Shown: positions 1 through 6,109 of the stretch, piece by piece
Numbering within the stretch: the first letter of the stretch is position 1
Layout: each line of letters begins with the position of its first letter
Source: Burkholderiales bacterium
GTDB lineage: Bacteria; Pseudomonadota; Gammaproteobacteria; Burkholderiales; Usitatibacteraceae
DNA length: 6,109 nt
Assembly: GCA_017880705.1 (NCBI GenBank)
Contig: JADGRS010000212.1
Coordinates: forward strand, 1-6,109
Direction of reading: 5' to 3'
Position numbers and translations under genes: made by a program
The notes under the pieces: model-generated
Databases searched by the model: none
Seen by the model: the letters and a program-made list of their open reading frames with translations, nothing else
Told to the model about the DNA's origin: nothing

Positions 1-2238
1 GGCGACGCGAGCGGCGAGGCGCTGTTCCTGCGCGACGAGGAGTCCGGGCATTTCTGGTCGCCCACCGCGCTGCCGGCTCGCGGCGCCGGCGCCTATGTCG
101 CGCGCCACGGATTCGGCTACAGCGTCTTCGAGCATTGCGAGGACGGGATCTGCTCCGAGTTGTGGGTCTACGTGGCGATCGATGCCCCGGTGAAGTTCTG
201 CGTGTTGAAGGTGCGTAACGCATCGGACAGGCCGCGGCGGCTCTCGGCGACGGGATTCGTGGAATGGGTGCTCGGGGACCTGCGCCCGAAGACGGCGCCC
301 CACGTCACCACCGAGATCGAGGCGAAGGGCGGCGCCATCCTCGCGCGCAACCCGTACAACACGGAATTCCGCGACCGCGTCGCGTTCTTCGACACGGACG
401 GCGCGGCGCGCAGCGTGAGCGCCGACCGCAACGAGTTCCTCGGGCGCAACGCGAACCCGCGCAACCCCGCGGCGATGGCGCGCTCGCGACTTTCCGGCAG
501 GGTCGGCGCCGCGCTCGATCCCTGTGCCGCCATCCAGGTCGCGCTCGAGCTCGCCGAGGGCGAGGAGCGCGAGATCGTCTTCAGGCTCGGCGCGGGGCGC
601 AACGCCGCCGACGCCACGAATCTCCTGCAGCGCTTCCGCGGGTCGGCCGCCGCGCGCGGAGCGCTGGAGGCGGTGCGCTCGCACTGGAAGCGCACGCTGG
701 GCGCCGTGCAGGTCGAGACGCCCGACGCCGCGCTCAACGTGCTCGCCAACGGCTGGCTCGTCTATCAAACGGTCGCGTGCCGGCTTTGGGGGCGCAGCGG
801 CTTCTACCAGTCGGGGGGAGCGTTCGGCTTTCGCGACCAGTTGCAGGACGCCATGGCGCTCGTCCACACCGAGCCGCCGCTGCTGCGCGAGCACCTGCTG
901 CGCTGCGCCGGCCGCCAGTTCGTCGAGGGCGACGTGCAGCATTGGTGGCACCCGCCGTCGGGCCGCGGAATTCGCTCGCGCTGCTCCGACGACTATCTCT
1001 GGCTGCCGCTGGCTGCCGCGCGCTACGTGAGGGCAACCGGAGACACGGGGGTGCTCGACGAGCCGATTGCCTTTCTCGAGGGCCGCCTCGTGGGCGCCGG
1101 GGACGACTCCTACTACGACCTCCCGACGCGTTCCGCGGAATCGGCGAGCCTGTACCAGCATTGCGCGCGCGCCATCGAGCACGGGCTTCGCTTCGGCGCG
1201 CACGGGCTGCCCTTGATGGGCTCCGGCGACTGGAACGACGGCATGAATCTCGTGGGGATCAAGGGCGCCGGCGAGAGCGTATGGCTGGGATTCTTCCTCT
1301 GCGCCGTGCTGAAGGAGTTCGCCGAGGTCGCGCGGCTCAAGAACGACTTGGTGTTCGCCGCTCGCTGCGATGCGGAAGTGGTGAAGCTGGGCCAGAATCT
1401 CGAGCGGCACGGATGGGACGGAGCGTGGTACCGGCGCGCGTATTTCGACGACGGCACGCCGCTGGGTTCCGCGAGCAACGTCGAGTGCCGCATCGATTCC
1501 ATCTCGCAAAGCTGGTCGGTGCTCTCCGGAGTGGGCGATGGCGCGCGCGCGCGGCTGGCCATGAAAGCCGTCGACGATCGCCTGGTGCGCGGCGGCGACG
1601 CGTTGATCCAGCTCCTGGATCCACCCTTCGACAAGTCGAATCTCGATCCCGGCTACATTCGCGGCTACGTCCCGGGCGTGCGGGAGAACGGCGGCCAGTA
1701 CACCCATGCCGCGATCTGGGCGGCGATGGCGTTCGCCGCCCTGGGCGACTCCGAGCGCGCATGGGAGCTCACGATGATGATGAATCCCGTGAACCTCTCG
1801 CGAAACGCGGCAAGCGTCGCGACCTACAAGGCGGAGCCGTACGTGATGGCCGCGGACGTCTATGCGCTGGCGCCGCATACCGGCCGCGGCGGATGGACGT
1901 GGTATACGGGCTCGGCCGGGTGGATGTACCGGCTCATCGTCGAGTCCTTGCTGGGTCTCGCCCTGGAGAAGGGCCGGTTGCGCTTCACGCCGTGCCTGCC
2001 GGAGGACTGGGCGGCCTTCACGATCCACTACCGATATGGCTCGACGATGTACGAGATCGTCATCCAGCAAGCGGACGGGATCGGCGCCACCGCAGTGACG
2101 TTGAATGGAGTTGCGCAACCCGACGCCTCGGTGCCACTAGTCGACGATCATGCGCAGCACCGGGTCGTGATCGTGGTGCGCCATCCGATTCAAGCGTCTG
2201 AACCCGCGGGGGCGAGCGCGGCATCGACGATGCCCTGA
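1..2238 (+). CDS. ndvB: Cyclic beta-1,2-glucan synthase-type protein, C-terminal GH94 phosphorylase module (5' partial)
   Basis: The frame is open from base 1 to TGA at 2236-2238, giving 745 residues with no N-terminus. A TTG at 160 is not the start, because family sequence ([11 protein letters not shown], then [10 protein letters not shown]) runs upstream of it. Seen: an N-terminal beta-sandwich-like part (about 1-170), then an alpha/alpha-barrel part with [17 protein letters not shown] (267-283), [13 protein letters not shown] (311-323), [10 protein letters not shown] (DWND at 410-413, the GH94 general-acid motif), RENGGQYTH (561-569) and [16 protein letters not shown] (626-641, phosphate/sugar site region). 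Known of the family: in full-length NdvB/Cgs (about 2,800 residues) an inner-membrane GT84 part builds beta-1,2-glucan from UDP-glucose and the C-terminal GH94 part controls chain length by phosphorolysis. The wording of the motifs favours NdvB over stand-alone cellobiose phosphorylase, but the GT84 part is not visible, so a separate beta-1,2-oligoglucan phosphorylase remains possible. The last 16 codons overlap pgm on the other strand. Confidence 0.9.
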   Translation, partial: GDASGEALFLRDEESGHFWSPTALPARGAGAYVARHGFGYSVFEHCEDGICSELWVYVAIDAPVKFCVLKVRNASDRPRRLSATGFVEWVLGDLRPKTAPHVTTEIEAKGGAILARNPYNTEFRDRVAFFDTDGAARSVSADRNEFLGRNANPRNPAAMARSRLSGRVGAALDPCAAIQVALELAEGEEREIVFRLGAGRNAADATNLLQRFRGSAAARGALEAVRSHWKRTLGAVQVETPDAALNVLANGWLVYQTVACRLWGRSGFYQSGGAFGFRDQLQDAMALVHTEPPLLREHLLRCAGRQFVEGDVQHWWHPPSGRGIRSRCSDDYLWLPLAAARYVRATGDTGVLDEPIAFLEGRLVGAGDDSYYDLPTRSAESASLYQHCARAIEHGLRFGAHGLPLMGSGDWNDGMNLVGIKGAGESVWLGFFLCAVLKEFAEVARLKNDLVFAARCDAEVVKLGQNLERHGWDGAWYRRAYFDDGTPLGSASNVECRIDSISQSWSVLSGVGDGARARLAMKAVDDRLVRGGDALIQLLDPPFDKSNLDPGYIRGYVPGVRENGGQYTHAAIWAAMAFAALGDSERAWELTMMMNPVNLSRNAASVATYKAEPYVMAADVYALAPHTGRGGWTWYTGSAGWMYRLIVESLLGLALEKGRLRFTPCLPEDWAAFTIHYRYGSTMYEIVIQQADGIGATAVTLNGVAQPDASVPLVDDHAQHRVVIVVRHPIQASEPAGASAASTMP

Positions 2239-3854
2239 GCCTCGCGCAGGATGGCGCGCAGATGCTCTTCCCCGCGAAAGCTCTCCGCGTAGATCTTGTA
2301 GATGTCCTCGGTTCCCGAGGGACGCGCGGCGAACCAGCCGCCTTCGGCGATCACCTTGATGCCGCCGATCGGCGCGCCGTTGCCCGGCGCGCGATCGAGC
2401 ACGCTTTCGATCTTCTCTCCCGCGAGCTCGGTGCCGGTCACCTGTCGCGGAGAAAGTTTCGCGAGGGCGGCCTTCTGCGCGGCGGTCGCGGGCGCTTCGA
2501 CGCGATCGGCGACGGGCTCGCCCAGCTCGCGCGTGAGCTCGCGGTAGAGCTCGCCGGGATCGCGGCCGGAGCGCGCGGTGATCTCCGCCGACAGCAGCGC
2601 GGCCGCGATGCCGTCCTTGTCCGTGGTCCACACGCTCCCGTCCCTTCGCAGGAACGTGGCGCCGGCGCTCTCCTCGCCGGCGAAACCGAGCGTGCCGTCG
2701 AGGAGGCCGCCGACGAACCACTTGAAGCCGACGGGCACTTCGAAGAGGCCGCGCCCCAGGCGCCGCGCGACGCGATCGATCAACGTGGTGCTCACCACGG
2801 TCTTGCCGATCGCGGCGGCTGCGCTCCACTGCGGCCGGTTGCGGAACAGGTAGTCGGAAAGAACCGAGAGGTAATGATTCGGCGCGAGGAGTCCCGCGCC
2901 GCGGGTCACGATGCCGTGGCGATCGTGGTCGGTGTCGCAGGCGAACGCCACGTCGTAGCGATCCTTCAGGCCGATCAGCCGCTGCATCGCAAACGACGAT
3001 GAGGGGTCCATGCGAATCCTGCCGTCCCAATCCACGGTCATGAAGCCGAAAGTCGGATCGATTTCCTCGCTGACCACCGTGAGGTCGATGCCGTAGCGCT
3101 CCGCGATCGGCGCCCAGTAGTGCACGCCGGCCCCGCCCAGCGGATCGACGCCCATGTGGATGCCGGCGCTGCGAATCGCGTCGAAGTCGACCATGGCGCC
3201 GAGATCGGCCACGTACGCGCCCAGGAAATCGTGCGTGTGCGTGCTCGAGGCGCCGCGCGCCTGCGCGAACGGCATGCGCCGGACCTTCGCGAGCCCGCCC
3301 TCGAGGAGCGCGTTGGCGCGCTCCTGGATCCAGCCGGTGACGTCGGTGTCGGCGGGGCCGCCGTGCGGGGGGTTGTACTTGAAGCCTCCGTCCGCGGGCG
3401 GATTGTGCGACGGCGTGATGACGATGCCGTCGGCCAGCCCCGCGGCGCGGCCCCGGTTGTAGACGAGTATCGCGTGCGAGATCGCCGGCGTCGGCGTGAA
3501 TTCGCCGTCCGGGGCGATCATCGTCTCCACGCCGTTGGCGGCGAGCACCTCCAGCGCGCTCTCGAACGCCGGCCGCGACAGGGCATGGGTATCCAGTCCA
3601 AGGTACAGCGGGCCGTCGATGCCCTTCGTCCCGCGATACTCGCAAAGGGCCTGGCTGATCGCCAGCACGTGCCACTCGTTGAAGCTGCGATCGAACGAGC
3701 TGCCGCGATGCCCGGAGGTGCCGAAGGCGACGCGTTGCGCCGCGACCGCGGGATCCGGCCGCAGGTCCACGTAGGCCGCGAGCAGCTTCGGCACGTCGAC
3801 TCGCAGCGACATCGGCGCCGGCTTGCCGGCAAGCGCGCTCCTCATGAGCCGCAT
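2190..3854 (-). CDS. pgm: Phosphoglucomutase, alpha-D-glucose phosphate-specific
   Basis: Interconverts glucose-1-phosphate and glucose-6-phosphate in the cytoplasm, linking glycolysis to UDP-glucose and glucan synthesis. The product is 554 residues, close to E. coli Pgm (about 546), and is recognisable end to end. Seen: FGTSGHRGS (44-52); the phosphoserine loop TPSHNPP with catalytic Ser149; the metal loop DTDHDRHG (307-314, three Asp for Mg2+); the sugar-binding loop GEESAG (393-398); and the phosphate-binding loop RPSGTED (511-517). All four active-site loops of the alpha-D-phosphohexomutase fold are intact. The start is ATG at 3854, preceded by GAGGG 11 nt upstream. An ATG nine bases inside (3845) has no ribosome-binding sequence but would match the N-terminal length of relatives slightly better. 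The frame stays open upstream to about 4220, but that part overlaps the divergent lipoprotein gene and shows no homology. The gene converges on the glucan synthase gene, and their ends overlap by 49 bp. Confidence 0.96.
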   Translation of the reverse strand: MRLMRSALAGKPAPMSLRVDVPKLLAAYVDLRPDPAVAAQRVAFGTSGHRGSSFDRSFNEWHVLAISQALCEYRGTKGIDGPLYLGLDTHALSRPAFESALEVLAANGVETMIAPDGEFTPTPAISHAILVYNRGRAAGLADGIVITPSHNPPADGGFKYNPPHGGPADTDVTGWIQERANALLEGGLAKVRRMPFAQARGASSTHTHDFLGAYVADLGAMVDFDAIRSAGIHMGVDPLGGAGVHYWAPIAERYGIDLTVVSEEIDPTFGFMTVDWDGRIRMDPSSSFAMQRLIGLKDRYDVAFACDTDHDRHGIVTRGAGLLAPNHYLSVLSDYLFRNRPQWSAAAAIGKTVVSTTLIDRVARRLGRGLFEVPVGFKWFVGGLLDGTLGFAGEESAGATFLRRDGSVWTTDKDGIAAALLSAEITARSGRDPGELYRELTRELGEPVADRVEAPATAAQKAALAKLSPRQVTGTELAGEKIESVLDRAPGNGAPIGGIKVIAEGGWFAARPSGTEDIYKIYAESFRGEEHLRAILREAQGIVDAALAPAGSDA

Positions 3855-3945
3855 TATGCCGCCGGCCCTCGGTATGGAATGAGGCCGCCAAGGGATAGGA
3901 TATGGACGGAATCCCCCGTTCGAACCCAACCCTGGAGGACACGAC
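3855..3945. promoter_or_regulatory. Divergent intergenic region between pgm and the PEBP gene
   Basis: This gap of about 91 bp must hold the promoters of both divergent genes if each is transcribed locally. On + the best -10-like hexamer is TAGGAT at 3896-3901 (4 of 6 to TATAAT), which would give a leader of about 38 nt. No good -35 lies at normal spacing. On - TTGGCG (3891-3886) resembles a -35 (4 of 6), but no -10 follows at 16-18 bp. Short repeats are present: GGATA twice in tandem (3893-3902) and TATGGA at 3873-3878 and 3901-3906. The assignment is positional; no operator is recognised. Confidence 0.35.
3934..3938 (+). promoter_or_regulatory. Ribosome binding site of the PEBP lipoprotein gene
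   Basis: GGAGG is a perfect Shine-Dalgarno core, seven bases before ATG 3946. It fixes that start, which also begins a clear signal sequence. Confidence 0.8.
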
Positions 3946-4578
3946 ATGAACAAGGAACTGCTGGCCGCCGCCGTGGCGCTCGCCGCCGCGGCATCCTCTC
4001 TGTCCGGCTGCAATAACACCGCGCTGGCGCAGAGTCCCCCGACGACGCCGGTCTTCACGCTATCGAGCCCCGACCTCACGGGCAACTCGTTTACCACGAA
4101 GTTCATCCTGAACGGCTTCGGTTGCACCGGACAGAACGTCTCGCCCGCCCTCGTATGGAGCAATGTGCCCGCGGGAACGAAGTCCTTCGCGCTGCAGGTG
4201 CACGACCCCGACGCGCCCACGGGCGCCGGCTTCTGGCATTGGGGGCTCTACGACATTCCCCCGGGCGTGACGAGCCTCGCGCAAGGCGCGGCCAACAACG
4301 CCTCGACGCTGCCCGCGGGCTCTTACGGCGGCAACACCGATTTCTTCGACACCGGCGCTACCGGCGGCAACGGACTCTATGGCGGCCCGTGCCCGCCGGC
4401 GGGCGATCCGCCCCATCGCTACAACTTCACGCTGTACGCGCTGTCGGTGGACCATGTGGACGTCGCGGCCGGAATTCCCCGCTCGGGCACCGCGGGACTC
4501 TTCAGCTTCGCCCTCAACAAGGGCATCGGCACGGCGCTCATCGGCAAGGCGACTTTCACGGCGACCTACGGCCGATAG
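3946..4578 (+). CDS. YbhB/YbcL family (PEBP, Raf kinase inhibitor-like) exported lipoprotein
   Basis: The product is 210 residues. It starts with a short charged n-region (MNKE) and an Ala/Leu-rich hydrophobic stretch (5-18), ending in the lipobox LSGC with Cys22 as the likely lipidated residue. Asn at +2 rather than Asp suggests sorting to the outer membrane. A fallback signal peptidase I site is ALA before Gln29. The mature part has the phosphatidylethanolamine-binding protein fold signature: GCTGQNVSP (59-67), DPDAP (87-91), HW (98-99), and GGPCPPAGDPPHRY (146-159) followed by FTLYAL. The Asp, His and HRY residues line the anion-binding pocket in this family. Cys60 and Cys149 sit in the two conserved loops and could form a disulfide in the periplasm; this is inference. 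The physiological role of bacterial members is mostly unknown, and the Raf inhibitor name comes from eukaryotic relatives. The gene is divergent from pgm and lies 57 bp before an exporter gene on the same strand. Confidence 0.92.
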   Translation: MNKELLAAAVALAAAASSLSGCNNTALAQSPPTTPVFTLSSPDLTGNSFTTKFILNGFGCTGQNVSPALVWSNVPAGTKSFALQVHDPDAPTGAGFWHWGLYDIPPGVTSLAQGAANNASTLPAGSYGGNTDFFDTGATGGNGLYGGPCPPAGDPPHRYNFTLYALSVDHVDVAAGIPRSGTAGLFSFALNKGIGTALIGKATFTATYGR

Positions 4579-4606
4579 GTACGTGACCGCACGTTAGCGC
4601 TCGCAC

Positions 4607-4647
4607 CGGCTCGGACAAACCCTCACAATCGGGGCATGTCCGAGCCG
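4607..4647. repeat. Perfect 11-bp inverted repeat across the exporter start codon
   Basis: CGGCTCGGACA at 4607-4617 is exactly complementary in reverse to TGTCCGAGCCG at 4637-4647, with a 19-nt spacer. Inside the spacer, CCC (4620-4622) can pair with GGG (4631-4633). The right arm contains the TG of the ATG start codon. The dyad centre, 4627, falls in a -10-like hexamer. It could be a regulator operator, an RNA hairpin hiding the start codon on read-through transcripts, or a chance feature of GC-rich DNA. Confidence 0.5.
4624..4629 (+). promoter_or_regulatory. Possible -10 box of the exporter gene, consistent with a leaderless mRNA
   Basis: CACAAT matches TATAAT at four of six positions, in otherwise GC-rich sequence. 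It ends six bases before the ATG at 4636, so transcription would begin at or next to the start codon. No Shine-Dalgarno sequence is present at usable spacing; GGGG at 4631-4634 is only one base from the ATG. The -35 region is poor (CTCGCA at 4600-4605, 3 of 6). Confidence 0.25.
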
Positions 4648-6109
4648 ACGAGCACGCCCGAGGTCCCGAAGAAGAGCAGTCTCTCGACCCTCAGGGGCCT
4701 CGTTCCCTTCCTCGCCCCGTACAAGCGCCAATTCCTGATGGCGGGAATCGCGCTGGTGGTCGCCGCGAGCGCGACCCTCGCGATTCCGTATGCCTTCAAG
4801 CAGATGATCGACCTGGGCTTCGGCGCCGCGGGCTCCAAGAGCGCCGAGCACGTCGATCTCTACTTCCTCGCGCTCTTCGGCGTGGCGAGCGTGCTGGCCG
4901 TCGCGACCGCCGCGCGCTTCTACGCGGTGAGCTGGCTGGGCGAGCGCGTGACCGCCGACATTCGCAACGCCGTGTACAAGCACGTCGTCACGCAAAGCCC
5001 GCAGTTCTTCGAGATCACCCGCAGCGGCGAAGTGCTCTCGCGCCTGACCACCGACACGACGCTCATCCAGGCCGTGGTCGGCACCAGCATCTCGATGGCG
5101 CTGCGCAACGCGCTTCTCTTCATCGGCGGGCTCGCGATGATGTTCGTCACGAGCCCGAAGCTCTCGTCGATCATCATCGTATTGCTGCTGGCGGTGGTGC
5201 TCCCGATCATCATGTTCGGCCGGCGCGTGCGCCGGCTCTCGCGGGATTCCCAGGACCGAATCGCCGACTCCTCCGCCATGGCGGGGGAGATCCTGAACGC
5301 GATGACGACGGTGCAGGCGTTCACCCACGAGGACATCGAGGCTGCGCGCTTCCAGGGCTCGGTCGAGCGCGCGTTTCGCACCGCCATCCGCCGCATCCGC
5401 GCTCGCTCCCTCCTCACGCTCATCGCGATCCTGCTGGTGTTCGGCGCGATCGTCTTCGTGCTATGGCTGGGCGCGCACGCGGTGATCCAGGGCACGATGA
5501 CCGGCGGCGAGCTCGGGCAATTCATCCTCTACTCGGTGCTCGTCGCGGGCGCGGTGGGGGCCCTCGCGGAAGTGCTGGGCGAAGCGCAACGCGCGGCCGG
5601 CGCGACCGAGCGGTTGATGGAGCTCATGGAAGAGCGCTCGCCGATCCAATCGCCCGAGCATCCGGTGGCGCTTCCGCCGCGGACGAAGAGCGGTGCGGCG
5701 CTCGCGATCTCCGACGTGACCTTCCGCTATCCGTCGCGGCCGCAATCGCCGTCGCTCTCGCGTCTCACGCTCTCGGTGCAGCCGGGCGAGACCGTCGCCG
5801 TGGTGGGACCTTCGGGCGCAGGCAAGACGACGCTATTCCAGCTGCTGCTGCGGTTCTACGATCCGCAGGAGGGCTCGATCGCGCTCGACGGCGTCGAGAT
5901 CCGCGCGCTCGGCCTGCACACGCTGCGCGAGTCGATCGGCATCGTGCCCCAGGACACCGTGATCTTCGCCGCCGACGCGATGGAGAACATCCGCTACGGG
6001 CGCATCGACGCGACCGACGATGAAGTGATCGCCGCGGCGAAGATGGCCGCCGCGCACGAGTTCATCGAGAAGCTGCCCCAGGGATACAAGTCGTTCCTCG
6101 GCGAGCGCG
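4636..6109 (+). CDS. MsbA/ABCB-type ABC exporter, fused membrane and ATPase domains (3' partial)
   Basis: This is the first 491 codons of an open frame that runs off the window. Such half-transporters are usually about 590-620 residues and work as homodimers in the inner membrane, exporting lipids, drugs or other hydrophobic substrates. Seen: a short cytoplasmic N-terminus; six hydrophobic segments at about 33-54, 76-98, 154-173, 176-195, 259-281 and 294-315; then the nucleotide-binding domain with A-loop Tyr365, Walker A GPSGAGKTT (391-399, Lys397) and Q-loop Gln439 in IVPQD. The signature motif, Walker B and H-loop lie beyond the end. The ATG at 4636 is the first possible start after an in-frame TAG at 4576-4578, which is also the stop of the PEBP gene. 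It lacks a usable Shine-Dalgarno sequence. By memory the sequence fits the MsbA-related permease/ATPase group of proteobacteria rather than true MsbA. The substrate cannot be read from the sequence. Confidence 0.94.
   Translation, partial: MSEPTSTPEVPKKSSLSTLRGLVPFLAPYKRQFLMAGIALVVAASATLAIPYAFKQMIDLGFGAAGSKSAEHVDLYFLALFGVASVLAVATAARFYAVSWLGERVTADIRNAVYKHVVTQSPQFFEITRSGEVLSRLTTDTTLIQAVVGTSISMALRNALLFIGGLAMMFVTSPKLSSIIIVLLLAVVLPIIMFGRRVRRLSRDSQDRIADSSAMAGEILNAMTTVQAFTHEDIEAARFQGSVERAFRTAIRRIRARSLLTLIAILLVFGAIVFVLWLGAHAVIQGTMTGGELGQFILYSVLVAGAVGALAEVLGEAQRAAGATERLMELMEERSPIQSPEHPVALPPRTKSGAALAISDVTFRYPSRPQSPSLSRLTLSVQPGETVAVVGPSGAGKTTLFQLLLRFYDPQEGSIALDGVEIRALGLHTLRESIGIVPQDTVIFAADAMENIRYGRIDATDDEVIAAAKMAAAHEFIEKLPQGYKSFLGER

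Noticed and set aside
160..162. TTG as the start of the glucan synthase gene
   Set aside because: The frame is open to base 1 and the upstream residues match the family, so the gene begins outside the window.
264..2201. Long second reading frame (645 codons) on + inside the glucan synthase gene
   Set aside because: The product is extremely Arg/Ala/Gly-rich with no recognisable motifs. It is a shadow frame of GC-rich coding DNA; the overlapping frame has full GH94 motifs.
2243..2258. Hairpin CGCGC-AGGATG-GCGCG just after the glucan synthase stop, considered as a terminator
   Set aside because: Only five pairs, no T-tract, and it lies inside pgm coding sequence.
2137..3942. 601-codon alternative frame on - over pgm
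   Set aside because: Arg-rich shadow of pgm, whose own frame holds every catalytic loop of the family.
3120..4016. 298-codon frame on + antisense to pgm and running into the PEBP gene
   Set aside because: Low-complexity composition, no motif, and it overlaps two well-supported genes. Typical antisense openness at high GC.
3855..4220. N-terminal extension of pgm up to 4220 on -
   Set aside because: The extra residues have no family similarity, would overlap the divergent PEBP gene by about 275 bp, and the protein is already full length from 3854 or 3845.
4581..4594. Hairpin ACGTG-ACCG-CACGT after the PEBP stop, considered as a terminator
   Set aside because: Five-pair stem without a T-run; too weak to call, so read-through into the exporter gene remains possible.
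4594..5328. 244-codon frame on - opposite the exporter membrane domain
   Set aside because: His/Arg/Glu-rich shadow. The + frame has clear transmembrane segments and ATPase motifs.

Overview
The window is about two-thirds G+C by eye, densely coding, and carries four protein genes typical of a Gram-negative bacterium. The phosphoglucomutase reads like beta-proteobacterial versions as I remember them. The lipoprotein signal on a periplasmic-type protein and the glucan-synthase type protein also fit a proteobacterium. Nothing suggests a plasmid, phage, IS element, CRISPR array or rRNA/tRNA gene. Taxon placement is inference from recall, not a search.

Layout. (1) Positions 1-2238 on + hold the 3' part of a large gene whose visible product is a GH94 glycoside phosphorylase module, most like the C-terminal module of cyclic beta-1,2-glucan synthase (NdvB/ChvB). 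The 5' end lies outside the window. (2) Positions 2190-3854 on - hold a complete pgm (alpha-D-glucose phosphoglucomutase). It converges on gene 1, and the two 3' ends overlap by 49 bp. (3) A divergent gap of about 91 bp (3855-3945) separates pgm from (4) 3946-4578 on +, a small exported YbhB/YbcL (PEBP) family protein with a lipobox. (5) After a 57-bp gap, 4636-6109 on + is the 5' part of an MsbA/ABCB-type exporter (membrane domain fused to ATPase). It is cut by the window end between the Q-loop and the signature motif.

How they may fit together. Pgm interconverts glucose-6-phosphate and glucose-1-phosphate. Glucose-1-phosphate is the precursor of UDP-glucose, the donor for cyclic glucan synthesis, and is also the product of GH94 phosphorolysis. 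Pgm and the glucan synthase are therefore metabolically linked, although they are transcribed towards each other and are not an operon. The PEBP lipoprotein and the exporter share a strand and could be co-transcribed, but no functional link is evident.

I see no convincing new biological system. The most interesting structure is a perfect 11-bp inverted repeat around the exporter start codon, centred on a possible -10 box. Next is the tail-to-tail gene overlap.
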